The notes below the pieces were generated by a model. The model did not search any database. It was given only the letters and a program-made list of their open reading frames with translations, and had not been told where the DNA came from. 64,000 nucleotides of DNA from Bin5 sp022821545 (GTDB lineage: Bacteria > Chloroflexota > Anaerolineae > Caldilineales > Caldilineaceae). Where the stretch lies: NCBI GenBank assembly GCA_963664085.2, contig CAXXLO010000002.1, positions 434,001-498,000 on the forward strand, in the 5' to 3' direction. Position numbers and translations under genes: made by a program. This document shows positions 7,546 to 17,082 of this stretch, one piece after another. Each line of letters begins with the position of its first letter. Within the stretch, counting starts at the first letter, position 1.

Positions 7546-7707
7546 CACATGTTTATTTATGCCCTGGAACATCACGAGTTTGATTCTTCTCAGTCTGCAT
7601 GGGAACAGCTAGAGAAAATCGGTTCTAAAGATATTGATGGTATTTGGGAAAGGCTGGAAAGCCGCGAGGGGCTGAAATACCCACTGGCTGATTTCAAACC
7701 ACTGTAG
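7546..7707 (+). pseudogene. 3' part of the gene split by the IS66 element
   Basis: After the second target-site copy the frame continues HMFIYALEHHEFDSSQSAWE and onward to ADFKPL before TAG at 7705-7707. It joins the frame that ends at 6018 without any shift once one CACATGTT copy is removed. The segment is acidic and helical (WEQLEKIGSKDIDGIWERL) and looks like the soluble tail of the same protein. It has no promoter or start of its own. Confidence 0.75.
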
Positions 7708-7746
7708 TACAGATCGCTAACCCCTTTTGACCTGCTGACCTGCCCC

Positions 7747-10700
7747 TCATTCTTGTTGGAACAACCCATCAGCATCCTCAATCGCCGCATCGATCTCTGT
7801 CATCAGTCGCCCCGTCTCTGCTAGCGCGAACCCCATGCGCTGGTAGTGGTTCAGGTCGTCGAAAGACAGAACGCGGCCCCTGCGGTCCTTCAGCCATTTC
7901 TCCATGGGCTGATAGCCGCCGATCCGGAACTCCCATACCTCCGGAGATATGCCCTCAAAGTACTGACCGCGTTTGCCGGATCGATCGTTGTCTTTGTTGA
8001 TGTAGACTCTGCTCTCCTCTATCGGCACTGCCTGGCCGGGCAATGAATGGCCTGGAGGCACATACTTGGGATAGCCGCTTTCTACAACGTAGTCCCCAGG
8101 GATAGGGAAGCCTATTCCTGTCTGGCTCAGCGCGGGAGACTCCATCAGGTGAAGTTGTGTAAGCTTCTGGCCCAACCCGACTATCGCCCGGAACAATTCG
8201 ACATCATCAATGTAGGGAACGCGGGGGAAGTCGGCGCGCAGGAACTGATCATATCGCTGACGGTAGGTCGGCGAGTGGAAGACGGCGTAGATATAGTGGA
8301 GCGCGTCCTCCGGGCCAAAGGTTACGCGAAGATCGCCTTTGCCATCAGCGATGAATTGCAAGCCGAAGCAGCGTTCCAGTTCCTGAATGAACTCGGACGC
8401 CAAGTTGGGCTGCCTCTCGTCAGGCCCGTAGAGGCCGCTTGTGATTTCTTGTTCTGACGCGCAAATGTATAGCGGCGCGAAACTCATTATTCCCTTGTTG
8501 CTATAGAAGGCACGATTGTCTACCATCGACCGAGTTACACCAAAGTGAGAGTAAACGTCCTGTAAAGCCACTTGACGCATGAAAATAAGACCTAGATTCT
8601 CGCCTCTCAACATGTGACTCATAACGTCCGAACGCGGTCGGCAGATGAAGCCCCGGCTGTCCCCTGTGTAGTAAGTGTTCCTAGTGTCGAATGGGCGATA
8701 TAGAATCGGTGTCACCAACGCATCATTCAAACCGGAACGATTTAGGTCCTCCTGCGCCCACTGAACCTTCCAGTCTTGAACATCCTTGCCCAGATTGTAT
8801 TTGTCCCTGGCCGACTCAGGCGGCAGACTCGCGAAATCGCGCACGACCAGTGAATCGTCAGCTTGTCGCGCGCGGTGACGACACCGACCGAATTGACCGG
8901 CATAATCTCGGTTATTTTGGGCCACCGCTGGTACTCTTCCTCAAGTTCGCGGTTCCAGGGCTTGAATATATAGCTTGGGGAAGACGGCTCAATTGTCTTC
9001 CATTCCGTATTTGATACATCCGAAGCGGCCAGAACCTTATACTTGCCCTCCCGCGCGCCCCACAGATCGGCGTGATGCACGGTGGCCGGTCCGCTCCTGC
9101 CTTTTTCCTTCACGAACAGCGCAATGGCAACGCCTTGCTGTATATCGAAGACGTTCTGGTCGGGGCCGCCGTCGGGGGCGCGCTCCTTCTTCTTGGCGTT
9201 CCCGTGCAAGTCGAGGAGGTAGATGTCGGTGAAGGTGTCCATCAACTGCTGCCTCATGCCGCGGAAGGTCGGGTTGTCCAGGTAGGCGTTGTTGGTGATG
9301 AACGCCAGGACGCCCGCCCCGGACTGCCCGATGCGCCACTGGCCGAAACGAATGAACTTCACATAGTCGTCTTGTAGCCACTTGGGGTTTTTCTCGCCAA
9401 GCAGCTTGCCATCTACCTTCTTGTAGTCCTCTATAAGCCTTCCGATCCAAGTGAGTTTGCCTTCTTTTCGGCTGGCATTGGCCGAATGTCCTGAGTATGG
9501 AGGGTTTCCCAACACAACCATGATGGGAAGGTCGCGCTTGATCTCGGTTGCGGCGGTGGCCTCCTCCGTAATCACGCGCAGCGGGCCAAGGTAATTTATC
9601 GTTTCTCTCTCGGTCGTCTGTTCCAAGGAGTTGGTCAGGTAGACGCCGAGGCGCTCGTTGCTGTCGAACTTGTATGACCAGTCTGCGCGGTTTTCTGCGG
9701 GCATGTCCTGGGCGGCGAGTTGCATCCCCAGCTTGAGGTGGGACATGGCATAGGGCGCCATCAGTAGTTCAAACCCGAACAGCCGCTTGAGCAGATGCTC
9801 TTTGACATACCCGCTCCACATACCGGCATTGCCGCTGCTGCGATAGAATTCCCTGATGTGATCGATGACCGTGTAAAGAAACGTTCCCGTTCCGCAGGCG
9901 GGATCCAGCACGAGGACGCGGTGTGAGCGCTTACGAGCAGTTTCGCCCGAGTCGTCTACGGCATATTCATAGTTGGTCATCTCATGGTCAGCCAGGCCGC
10001 TTGGGCAGTTGAAGCGCTGGCGCAGTAGCCAGTCCACGGAGCGCACAATGTAGGAGACAACCTGCTCCGGCGTGTAGTAGACGCCAAGTCGCTCGCGCAA
10101 CGCGGGGTCATAGGCGGCCAGGAAAGGCTCGTAGAAGTGCATGATCGGATCCTGATGCGCCGTTCTTTTGCCAAAGTTAGACAGTATGGCCTCCATGTCT
10201 GCGCTACCCAGTAGTTGGGTCAGGTCATCCACGAAGCTGACGAATGGCTCATCGTCCAAAGCCGGGCCTGTTACCATTGAGAATAGTTGTTGCAAAAAAG
10301 GATTAGTCGGCGGGATCCGATGTGCCGCGTTCTGCCTGCGGAAGGGGCCAGCGATATGGTTGACTCTGGCCGCGAACAGGCCATAGGCCAACGTCTGCGC
10401 GAACATATCGGCGAAGGCTTCTTCGGTCAGGTCGGGAACCAGCACGCTCTTTGTGGCGTCGTACAGGTCTTTCACGTCTTGAGATACCTGGCCCGACCTG
10501 AAGCTCTCTTCGATGACGCTGCGTATCATGTGTGTGAGCCGCGCCATGCGACGTGCGAGGTCAACGGGGCTGGCAATTCGCTCAGGAGTTTTCTCCAGGA
10601 ATTCCCATAGTAGTTGACTGAATTTGGAAAATTCTGCTGGATTTCGGGACAGCCTGTCGTCGCTCTTGGAAGTCGCGATGCTGGCGCTCATGCGCGGTTC

Positions 10701-11084
10701 GCCATCCACGTACCAGCGAAACTCGGCATAGTTGGTCAGCAGAAGGTTGGGCAGAGATTCCCTGTAACGCTTAAGTTGCTGCCCGTTGGAAGTTGATGGG
10801 TTTTTCCGATTGCTGTCCCTCTCGATCTGTTCGAGATCATGACCAACGTCTTTCGCTTCAACGTAGCCGACTGTTAATGGATTCTGAACTGTCTTGGTGA
10901 CAATGAAATCAGGTGCGCCGCACTCAATCCTCTTTGGCTCATTGGTTGCCGTAACGTGGTCCCCAAACGATTCAAGCAGCGACTTCAGGACCGGCCTATG
11001 CGTGTGTTCAGTGGCATTGCCCAGTTTAAGGTTTGTCTGAAGCCCGTTCAGATAGTCTCGAAACAGGTCGCCATAACTGGCCAT
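7747..11084 (-). pseudogene. Single-chain restriction-modification enzyme (type IIG/ISP-like), frameshifted
   Basis: The first frame (11084 to about 8850) starts MASYGDLFRDYL. A PD-(D/E)XK-like nuclease signature (Asp59 in APDFIVT, Glu76 and Lys78 in VEAKDV) precedes the N6-adenine methyltransferase region: YYTPEQVVSYIV at about 336, motif I DPACGTGTF at about 394 and motif IV NPPY at about 527. Near 8841-8852 the frame shifts and the C-terminal specificity part continues in another frame from VRDFASLPPES to the stop at 7747. Relatives have roughly ten residues between the two parts, so bases were probably deleted. Together about 1100 residues, normal for the family. GGA precedes the ATG. It would cut and methylate one target sequence; as written it is split. 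An assembly error remains possible. Confidence 0.8.
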
Positions 11085-11223
11085 CGCAAAGTCCTATCTT
11101 CAGATTGGTTGTTCGGGAATGCACAGCGAAATGTGAGTTGCGGAGAGACTTATCGTCACGTTGCGGTCATCAATTGGCTAACCCATTTCGTGCATTCGTA
11201 GCGTAGAGTCCCGTCCCTTCCCA

Positions 11224-12105
11224 CTACTGATACCCGCCAATTCCCAGCAGCTCCCGCGTCGCCGGGTCGGCCTCTTCGATCACCTTCTCCATCAACCCGT
11301 TTTCCGGCCTGTCTCCAAACGGAGACCTTCGCATCCACGTCGGCCCGTAGCTCAGAATCAGCACGCGGCGCTTCTTGCCTTCGGCGCTCGTCGGCATCGC
11401 GCGATGCCACAGGTTGCCGTGCAGAAGCACGCAGGTTCCTGCCGGCGCCCGGATCTCCCGCTGGCCCGCCAGATCGCCGTACTCCTCCAGCGGCAGATCC
11501 TCGCCTGTATGCAGATGGGTACCCGGCGCCACCGCCAGCAGCCCGTTGGCGTCATTCAACTCGTCAAGATAGATCAGGCAGTCCAGCTTGTGCGGAAACG
11601 CGAAAAAAGGCGGCACCGGCTCCGTCATCCCCGGCTGATGGTGATGCCAGCGCGTAAACTGGACGGGCTGGCCCGGATAGCTGATGCGGGCCGCCAGCTG
11701 GCGAATGCGCACAAAGGGGCCGAGTACCGCCCGTGCCAGCGACAGAATCGGTTCATAGTTGATCAACATGTGAAAGTCGGCATGTTTGTCAAACAGATGA
11801 CGCGGAATCCAGTCCCTGCCGCCCAACCGGCTGCCGTCGGCCGCTTCAAACTCCGCCTCTTCCACTTCGTCCAGCGCCCGGCGCAACATTTCCAACGGCG
11901 CGCCCTCGATCAAAGCCTCACGTACCAGGTAGCCGTCTTTCGCAAAATCCTCGATTTCAGCCTGTGAGGCCCAGACATCGAAACTCCGTTCACGCTCCTG
12001 GCCCTCGTTGTTGACCAGAATGTGATAAGAGATGGTGTGGTGTGGGTAGGAGTCGTACTTATCCCGAATCTGATCCTGTAGGTTGGTCACAGTGCTCATT
12101 GTCAT
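11224..12105 (-). CDS. Phytanoyl-CoA dioxygenase family protein
   Basis: 293 residues from ATG 12105, chosen because AGGAG lies seven bases upstream (12113-12117); longer in-frame starts to 12183 lack a site. This is a member of the non-haem Fe(II)/2-oxoglutarate dioxygenases (PhyH fold). The middle holds RWHHHQPG (His154-156 region), where the family usually has His-x-Asp, and the C-terminal half has the second metal His in GNLWHRAMP (about 234) followed by the Arg for 2-oxoglutarate. The canonical acidic ligand is not evident at the first site, so activity is uncertain. Such proteins are abundant in marine and sponge-associated Chloroflexota. Substrate unknown. Confidence 0.85.
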   Translation of the reverse strand: MTMSTVTNLQDQIRDKYDSYPHHTISYHILVNNEGQERERSFDVWASQAEIEDFAKDGYLVREALIEGAPLEMLRRALDEVEEAEFEAADGSRLGGRDWIPRHLFDKHADFHMLINYEPILSLARAVLGPFVRIRQLAARISYPGQPVQFTRWHHHQPGMTEPVPPFFAFPHKLDCLIYLDELNDANGLLAVAPGTHLHTGEDLPLEEYGDLAGQREIRAPAGTCVLLHGNLWHRAMPTSAEGKKRRVLILSYGPTWMRRSPFGDRPENGLMEKVIEEADPATRELLGIGGYQ

Positions 12106-12246
12106 CGTCTTGCTCCTAGACATTTCTATCGTGTGTAGGCAAAGCCTGTAACCTGGAGTCTTAACAAAATGAACCCTGGACAACTAACTTCTGATTGAGC
12201 CTCTAGGCTGAAGAGCGATTAGCGCATTTACAACGAGGAAACTGGT

Positions 12247-12543
12247 TCACTCACCAGACGAGTAGGCCACCACCTTGTCCAGTCTCTGAGAAAGACGGTC
12301 CTCAGCAGTCTCTAGGTCGTACTGATTTTGGAGCCCCATCCAGAACTCAGCAGAATTTCCAAAAAAGCGTGAAAACAGGAGCGCCGTTTCGGCCGTGATG
12401 GCGCGTTGTGCCTGCACTATGCCACGAATTCGACGTGCGTCGACGCCGATCGCCTTTGCCAGCCGCTGTGGGGTGATGTCTAACGGTTGGAGGAACTCAT
12501 GATAGAGAATTTCTCCTGGGTGAATGGGGGGGAGCCTGCTCAT
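12247..12543 (-). CDS. higA: HigA-family antitoxin (XRE helix-turn-helix)
   Basis: 98 residues. The N-terminal IHPGEILYHEFLQPL is the hallmark of HigA/VapI antitoxins, followed by the XRE helix-turn-helix (ITPQRLAKAIGVDARRIRGIV, about 23-44) and the family's ETALLFSRFFGNSAEFWMGLQ stretch. AGGAGG precedes the ATG. The toxin gene that normally lies just upstream is reduced to a short deletion remnant at 12642-12706. HigA normally binds HigB and represses the shared promoter; here it can only act as a DNA-binding protein, unless it works against a toxin elsewhere. Confidence 0.9.
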   Translation of the reverse strand: MSRLPPIHPGEILYHEFLQPLDITPQRLAKAIGVDARRIRGIVQAQRAITAETALLFSRFFGNSAEFWMGLQNQYDLETAEDRLSQRLDKVVAYSSGE

Positions 12544-12641
12544 CGTTGTTTCCTCCTATTGCGACTACGATCTCTCCTCGTGAATGAAGTGCATCCTGCT
12601 ATTGACTATGCGCCTTATTTGTGGACCCTCTGCCGATCGTT

Positions 12642-12706
12642 TCAGTGGTAATCCACTATTTCTCGGCTATCCCCTGAGTGTATCTGTCCTGATAACTCCG
12701 GATCAT
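12642..12706 (-). pseudogene. higB toxin remnant with large internal deletion
   Basis: From ATG 12706 the minus strand reads MIRSYQDRYTQGIA, the usual HigB N-terminus. It then passes directly to bases that, shifted by one frame, encode EIVDYH and TGA at 12642-12644, the usual HigB C-terminus. HigB proteins are about 92 residues, so roughly 70 codons between them are missing. Both ends survive in the right order and strand, right upstream of higA. The catalytic core is gone. Confidence 0.75.
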
Positions 12707-12709
12707 GAA

Positions 12710-12737
12710 TCTATAATAGCCTGACAGTTCGTGTCAA
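12710..12737 (-). promoter_or_regulatory. higBA promoter with palindromic operator
   Basis: On the minus strand, TTGACA (12737-12732) and TATAGA (12715-12710) are 16 bases apart, a near-consensus sigma-70 promoter. TGACA-N5-TGTCA (12722-12736) overlaps the -35 box and is a likely HigA operator. The -10 box lies only three bases before the higB ATG, so the transcript would be leaderless or start inside the remnant. Confidence 0.6.
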
Positions 12738-12844
12738 TTTAGGGGCTGGCAAGATGAGCAACCGAAAGTTTTGTGATGTTATGGCAATCGCGCGCACACC
12801 GCACCCATGGAGGATTCGAATGAAAACGGGGCCAGTCCGAGCGC

Positions 12845-12958
12845 TCAACTCTCTGATTCTGCGTGCAATTGCTCCAGGCCATACTTCTCTCGTAAGCCAC
12901 CGACGAGGTATGTCAACTCTGATGCACCAGCAAGGGAAACCAGCAATCGCTGCCTCAC
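12845..12958 (-). CDS. Possible tiny ORF overlapping the preceding stop
   Basis: A GTG at 12958-12956 overlaps the stop of the S51-like gene (GTGA) and opens a 37-codon frame with a helical look (YLVGGLREKYGLEQL). Stop-start overlaps suggest translational coupling, but the size and lack of any family make this a weak call. The rest of 12738-12954 shows nothing else. Confidence 0.2.
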   Translation of the reverse strand: MRQRLLVSLAGASELTYLVGGLREKYGLEQLHAESES

Positions 12959-14007
12959 TTCGCCTTCTCCAAGCGCGGTCCCTCCGGCGTGTCGTGTACC
13001 AGCCAGCCCTGCGCGCCGATCTCGTCCCGCAGGGCGTCGGCCTCCGCCCAGTTGCGCTCGGCGCGCGCGGCCTGGCGCTGTTCAGACAGGGCGAGAATCG
13101 GCTGCGGCGCCTCCTCCTCCTCCAGATTCTCAGCTGCGTCACGCAAAGCGCAAGCCCTCTGCCAGATCTCTCCCGGGATGCCGTCTTGCGGCGTCGGCGG
13201 CAGGCGCCAGTCTCCCAGCACCGCTGCGGGAAATCGCGACCCGCTACCGAACACCTGCTCGCCCTCCGATGTCAGCACGGTTGCGCCCCCCTGGCCCACA
13301 AGTTCGCACACCCCCGCCACAGGATCGATTACCACGCCGGTATTCTCGTCGATCCCCAATACCGTCACCGGGCGCGGCAGCAGCGACAGCAGTTCGTCAA
13401 AGCGAGGTTGACCCATGTAACAATGGCTGGTGTCCAGTTCTTCACCGCCGTCGTTGTTGTTCCAGTGGGGTATGACGCTCAGCCGCAATCCAAAGTCGGC
13501 GAAAAAGGCCAAGCCTTCGATCCAGTGGAGGTCCTCGCCAACCTTGTAAATTTCATAGACCGGCAGCGTGTAGCGGCCGGACGCGACCGTTGTGGCGCTG
13601 GAAAAGCAGATCGCGCCGCCCAGCCGGTGCCGCGCCCGCAACGCGTGCCAGGCGTAGCTGTCGCGCAACTGGCGTACCGCGTAGGAAGGACTACCCGGGC
13701 CCATGAAAAGATAGCTGCTTTCCAATAGTGGACCTGCAATTTCAGGGTCGTCGGGATCAAACTCTGTGCCCCGCTTGCGCGCCGGCACGATCGAAATCTG
13801 TGGGGAAAAATTGCGCAGATGACGTTCCAGATAAGCGCCGACCTTCCCCGCCACCGCGGGCGAATTCAGTTCAAAACCGGCCGGCGTCTCCAATATGGCA
13901 ACCCGAACCGGCGCCGGCAGTTCGCGCATCACCCGCTCATGAATCCGGTAGGCCCCCGGCGCCGTCTCTCCAGAACCAAAGAGAGCTATCAGGCCAAACT
14001 CCCTCAT
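12955..14007 (-). CDS. Peptidase S51/cyanophycinase-like protein fused to a CysRS-type C-terminal domain
   Basis: 350 residues. Residues 1 to about 260 form a class I glutamine-amidotransferase-like or S51 fold: GSGE near residue 11, FMGPGSPSYAVRQL near 101-114 (the S51 glycine-rich turn) and GGAICFSSATT (Ser136/137) in the position of the nucleophile elbow. The last 47 residues (about 304-350: EQRQAARAERNWAEADALRD and the GWLVHDTPEGPR ending) closely resemble the C-terminal tRNA-recognition tail of cysteinyl-tRNA synthetase. The catalytic CysRS body is absent. What the tail does here is unknown; tRNA or nucleic-acid binding is an inference. It faces away from the next gene (14232). Confidence 0.75.
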   Translation of the reverse strand: MREFGLIALFGSGETAPGAYRIHERVMRELPAPVRVAILETPAGFELNSPAVAGKVGAYLERHLRNFSPQISIVPARKRGTEFDPDDPEIAGPLLESSYLFMGPGSPSYAVRQLRDSYAWHALRARHRLGGAICFSSATTVASGRYTLPVYEIYKVGEDLHWIEGLAFFADFGLRLSVIPHWNNNDGGEELDTSHCYMGQPRFDELLSLLPRPVTVLGIDENTGVVIDPVAGVCELVGQGGATVLTSEGEQVFGSGSRFPAAVLGDWRLPPTPQDGIPGEIWQRACALRDAAENLEEEEAPQPILALSEQRQAARAERNWAEADALRDEIGAQGWLVHDTPEGPRLEKAK

Positions 14008-14231
14008 CGCATCCCCCTTTCCACCCAGCTTCTCCGCCCGCAGCCCGCCCTATTTTGGCCAACCGGCAACGGGCAAGCAGCAATGACACCGGCACGCAAA
14101 CTTTACGCTGTTTCGGGGTCTCTCGCCATCCTGCCCCCTTTGGAATCTCTCCGGGCGCAAGTCTGTTGTGCTATACTGTTGCGGCAGTTCCGTGGGCGTT
14201 ACCGCAGCTACCGGGATCGTGTCGCTCCTGT

Positions 14232-15875
14232 ATGAAAACCTTTGTCTTCCGGATGCTCGTCTTCACGGCGGGCGCAGTAACCCTCGGCGTCGAGCTGAGC
14301 GCCGCCCGTCTGCTGGAACCCTGGTTCGGAAACAGCCAGATCGTGTGGTCCGCCTTGATCGGCCTCATCCTGTCCTACCTGGCAATAGGCGCCTGGTTGG
14401 GCGGGAAACTGGCGGACCGCTTCCCCAGCCTCGGCGGGCTGCTGACGATCGTGACCCTGGCCGGCCTGGGCGTCGCGCTCACGCCGACCGTCAGTCCGCC
14501 CATACTGCGCCTGGCAGCGGTGGGGCTGAACGACTATGTTCCAGGGCTGCTCGCAGGCGCGCTGCTCGTCGTCCTGCTGCTCTTCAGCTTGCCCGTAATC
14601 CTCTTGGGGGCGGTCAGCCCGTGGGCCGTGCGCCTGGCGGTGACCGACCTGCAGCAGACGGGCCGTGTGGCCGGACACCTCTATGCCATTGGCGCCTGCG
14701 GCAGCATCATCGGCACTTTTCTGCCCGTTCTCTGGCTAATCCCCACCTACGGAACCCGCTGGAGTTTCTACCTGCTGGCGCTCTGGCTACTGGCCGTCAC
14801 ACTGCTGGCAGCACTCCTGCACGGGCGCAGCCGGCGTCTTCCCGGACTGGCCCTGCTCGCACTGTGCGCGACTCTGGCCCTGGCTCTCACCGACTCCGGA
14901 AGCGTGCGCGCCAACTGGGACAGCCGCGATGACAGCCCAATTTTATATGAAGACGAGTCTCTCTACAACTATATCCTCGTTCGGGCATGGGGCAGCGAGC
15001 GCCACCTTCAGCTCAACGAAGGCGTCGGCATACACAGCGTCTACCACCCCGACAGCCTGCTCAGCCAGGGCATATGGGACTATTTCCTGCTGGCCCCTTT
15101 CTTTCGACCTGACGGCAGGCTCGGCCCGCACGAGCGCGTCCTTGTCATCGGGCTGGCCGCCGGCACCGCGCCCCATCTGTACACGCAAATCTACGGCCCG
15201 CTTGACATTGTCGGCGTCGAACTGGATCCTCAGATTATCGCAGTGGGGCGGCGTTACTTTGACATGACCCAACCCAACCTAACGGCTGTAGCCGCCGACG
15301 GCCGCCGCTGGCTGCTTGAACAGGCCGACGATGAAATCTTCGACATCGTACTGGTGGATGCCTACCGGCCGCCCTATATTCCGTTCCACCTCACAACCGT
15401 GGAGTTTTTTCAGCTGGCGCGCAGGCATATGAGCGAGCAGGCGGTCCTGATGATCAACGCAGGTCGTTCTCCGACCGATTATGCGCTCGTCGACGCCCTC
15501 GCCGCCACACTTGCCGCAGTTTTCCCTTTCGTACTGATCATTGACGAGCCGGGGCCGCCCGACGATCTGGGCAACTCCCTTGTCCTCGCCGCCAACCATC
15601 CGGCGACCAGAGAAGCCTTCACAGCCAATGTGACGGCCATGCCTTCTTCACTGCCGCACCAATTCCGCCGGTTCGCGCTCGAGGTAGCCGGTTGCGCCAG
15701 CGAATTCTCTTGCAATCGCGAAATGTCCCGCGTGCGCACCGCTGACCCGCCCGCGGGCACGCCCGTATTCACCGACGACCGGGCGCCGGTCGAACAGCTG
15801 GTGCATGGAATCATCTGGAGTTTCCTCCGCAGCAGAACAGAACCGCTGGAGCCGGCACATTCCACAGGTAGCTGA
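14232..15875 (+). CDS. Membrane-fused spermidine synthase-like protein
   Basis: 547 residues from ATG 14232; the longer frame upstream to 13728 is the shadow of the neighbouring gene. Residues 1 to about 235 hold seven or so hydrophobic helices with the small-residue pattern of fused MFS/spermidine-synthase proteins. The C-terminal half is a Rossmann methyltransferase-like domain: VLVIGLAAGTAPHL at about 302-315, VGVELDPQII at about 327-336 and VLVDAYRPPYIPFH at about 371-384. Aminopropyl transfer from decarboxylated S-adenosylmethionine is the family activity but is unproven for membrane-fused forms. A TATACT at 14172-14177 could be its -10 box. No clear ribosome site. Confidence 0.8.
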   Translation: MKTFVFRMLVFTAGAVTLGVELSAARLLEPWFGNSQIVWSALIGLILSYLAIGAWLGGKLADRFPSLGGLLTIVTLAGLGVALTPTVSPPILRLAAVGLNDYVPGLLAGALLVVLLLFSLPVILLGAVSPWAVRLAVTDLQQTGRVAGHLYAIGACGSIIGTFLPVLWLIPTYGTRWSFYLLALWLLAVTLLAALLHGRSRRLPGLALLALCATLALALTDSGSVRANWDSRDDSPILYEDESLYNYILVRAWGSERHLQLNEGVGIHSVYHPDSLLSQGIWDYFLLAPFFRPDGRLGPHERVLVIGLAAGTAPHLYTQIYGPLDIVGVELDPQIIAVGRRYFDMTQPNLTAVAADGRRWLLEQADDEIFDIVLVDAYRPPYIPFHLTTVEFFQLARRHMSEQAVLMINAGRSPTDYALVDALAATLAAVFPFVLIIDEPGPPDDLGNSLVLAANHPATREAFTANVTAMPSSLPHQFRRFALEVAGCASEFSCNREMSRVRTADPPAGTPVFTDDRAPVEQLVHGIIWSFLRSRTEPLEPAHSTGS

Positions 15876-15940
15876 CCGCCGGTCACAGCCCATAGCAAGT
15901 GAGCAACACAGAGCGAGATAAAGAGAGCGAGCTACACAAT

Positions 15941-16822
15941 ATGACCAATTCACGCACTCTACTGGGCGTTTTCGCCCATCCTGATGACGAGAGCTTCGGG
16001 CCGGGCGGAACGCTGGCTCGCTACGCCGCCGAAGGCGTGCAGGTGCATGTCATCATTGCCACGGACGGTGACGCCGGCTCCGTAACCGAGAGCCACCAAA
16101 ACCAGAGTGAACGCACGCTGGCGCAGGTACGGAGCGAAGAACTCGCCCGCGCCGCCGTCGAGTTGGGCGTCACCAGCATCTGGAACCTGCCCTACCGCGA
16201 CAGCGGCATGCGCGGCTCGCCGGACAATGAGCACCCCCGGTCGCTCGTGCAGCAGCCGGTTGAACGGCTGGTGCATGAGCTGATCGACTATTTCCGCCGC
16301 TTGAAACCGCAGGTCGCCATTACCCACGATCCCTACGGCGGCTACGGCCACCCCGATCACATTCGCTGCTGTGAGGCCGTGACGGCGGCCTTCTATGCCG
16401 CGGGACAGGCGGACGCGTCGAACGCAGATCGTACCGGGGTCGGCCTGCCTCCCCACGCGGCCCAGAAACTCTATTACTCCAGCTTCGACAAACGCATGCT
16501 TCGCTGGGTCGTCAGATTCATGCAGCTGACAGGCCGAAACCCCCGCCAGGTCGGCCGCAATCAAGACGTCGACCTTGTCCAGATCGCCAGCTGGGAGACC
16601 CCAATTCACGCCCGCATCGACGTAGGCGCCTTCCTCGACCATAAAGAACGGGCCAGCCGCGCCCATGCCAGCCAGTACAGCGGCGGCCCATCCACGCTGC
16701 GCGCGCTGCCGCAGCCTCTGCGCCGCAGGCTGTCCCGCTTCGAAAACTACACGCGCGCCTTTCCCGCCCCCAGCGCCTACCAGGAGCCGGACCTGTTCCA
16801 CAACGTAATCTGGCAGAAATAA
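15941..16822 (+). CDS. LmbE/PIG-L family N-acetylglucosaminyl deacetylase-like protein
   Basis: 293 residues from ATG 15941; an alternative GTG at 15899 adds 14 residues. The zinc motif AHPDDE lies at residues 12-17 and the third ligand is in GYGHPDHIR near 135, as in MshB, BshB and mycothiol-conjugate amidase. These enzymes remove acetyl groups from GlcNAc-linked substrates such as thiol cofactor precursors or glycolipids. No cofactor-biosynthesis partner is adjacent, so the substrate is open. The full-length fold is present with no break. Confidence 0.88.
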   Translation: MTNSRTLLGVFAHPDDESFGPGGTLARYAAEGVQVHVIIATDGDAGSVTESHQNQSERTLAQVRSEELARAAVELGVTSIWNLPYRDSGMRGSPDNEHPRSLVQQPVERLVHELIDYFRRLKPQVAITHDPYGGYGHPDHIRCCEAVTAAFYAAGQADASNADRTGVGLPPHAAQKLYYSSFDKRMLRWVVRFMQLTGRNPRQVGRNQDVDLVQIASWETPIHARIDVGAFLDHKERASRAHASQYSGGPSTLRALPQPLRRRLSRFENYTRAFPAPSAYQEPDLFHNVIWQK

Positions 16823-17082
16823 GAAGGTCCGGCGCCCGTAAGCGAATTTCTGATTCCTTAAGAGTTCGGATGGCGGAAAGGCTATTCCGGCTCTTCGCTC
16901 CTGCCAGTTTTTTCCGTTGCGGGGTTCCGTCTGCACGCGAAACTTTGGTTTCGTCAAATTCGTAGTGTACGATCAGGCTGGAGCCCGCCGGTCCACGAGT
17001 CAGACTCCACGTTTCATCCATTTGATGACGTGGTGTCGTCGGGAAAACCATCGAATTCGGATAACCCTCCAGGAGTTGAGAA

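Noticed and set aside
3575..11084. Composite transposon carrying the restriction-modification gene
   Set aside because: The flanking elements are of different families (IS3 and IS66), the IS66 has its own target duplication inside another gene, and only an 11-bp IS3-end-like word is near the restriction gene.
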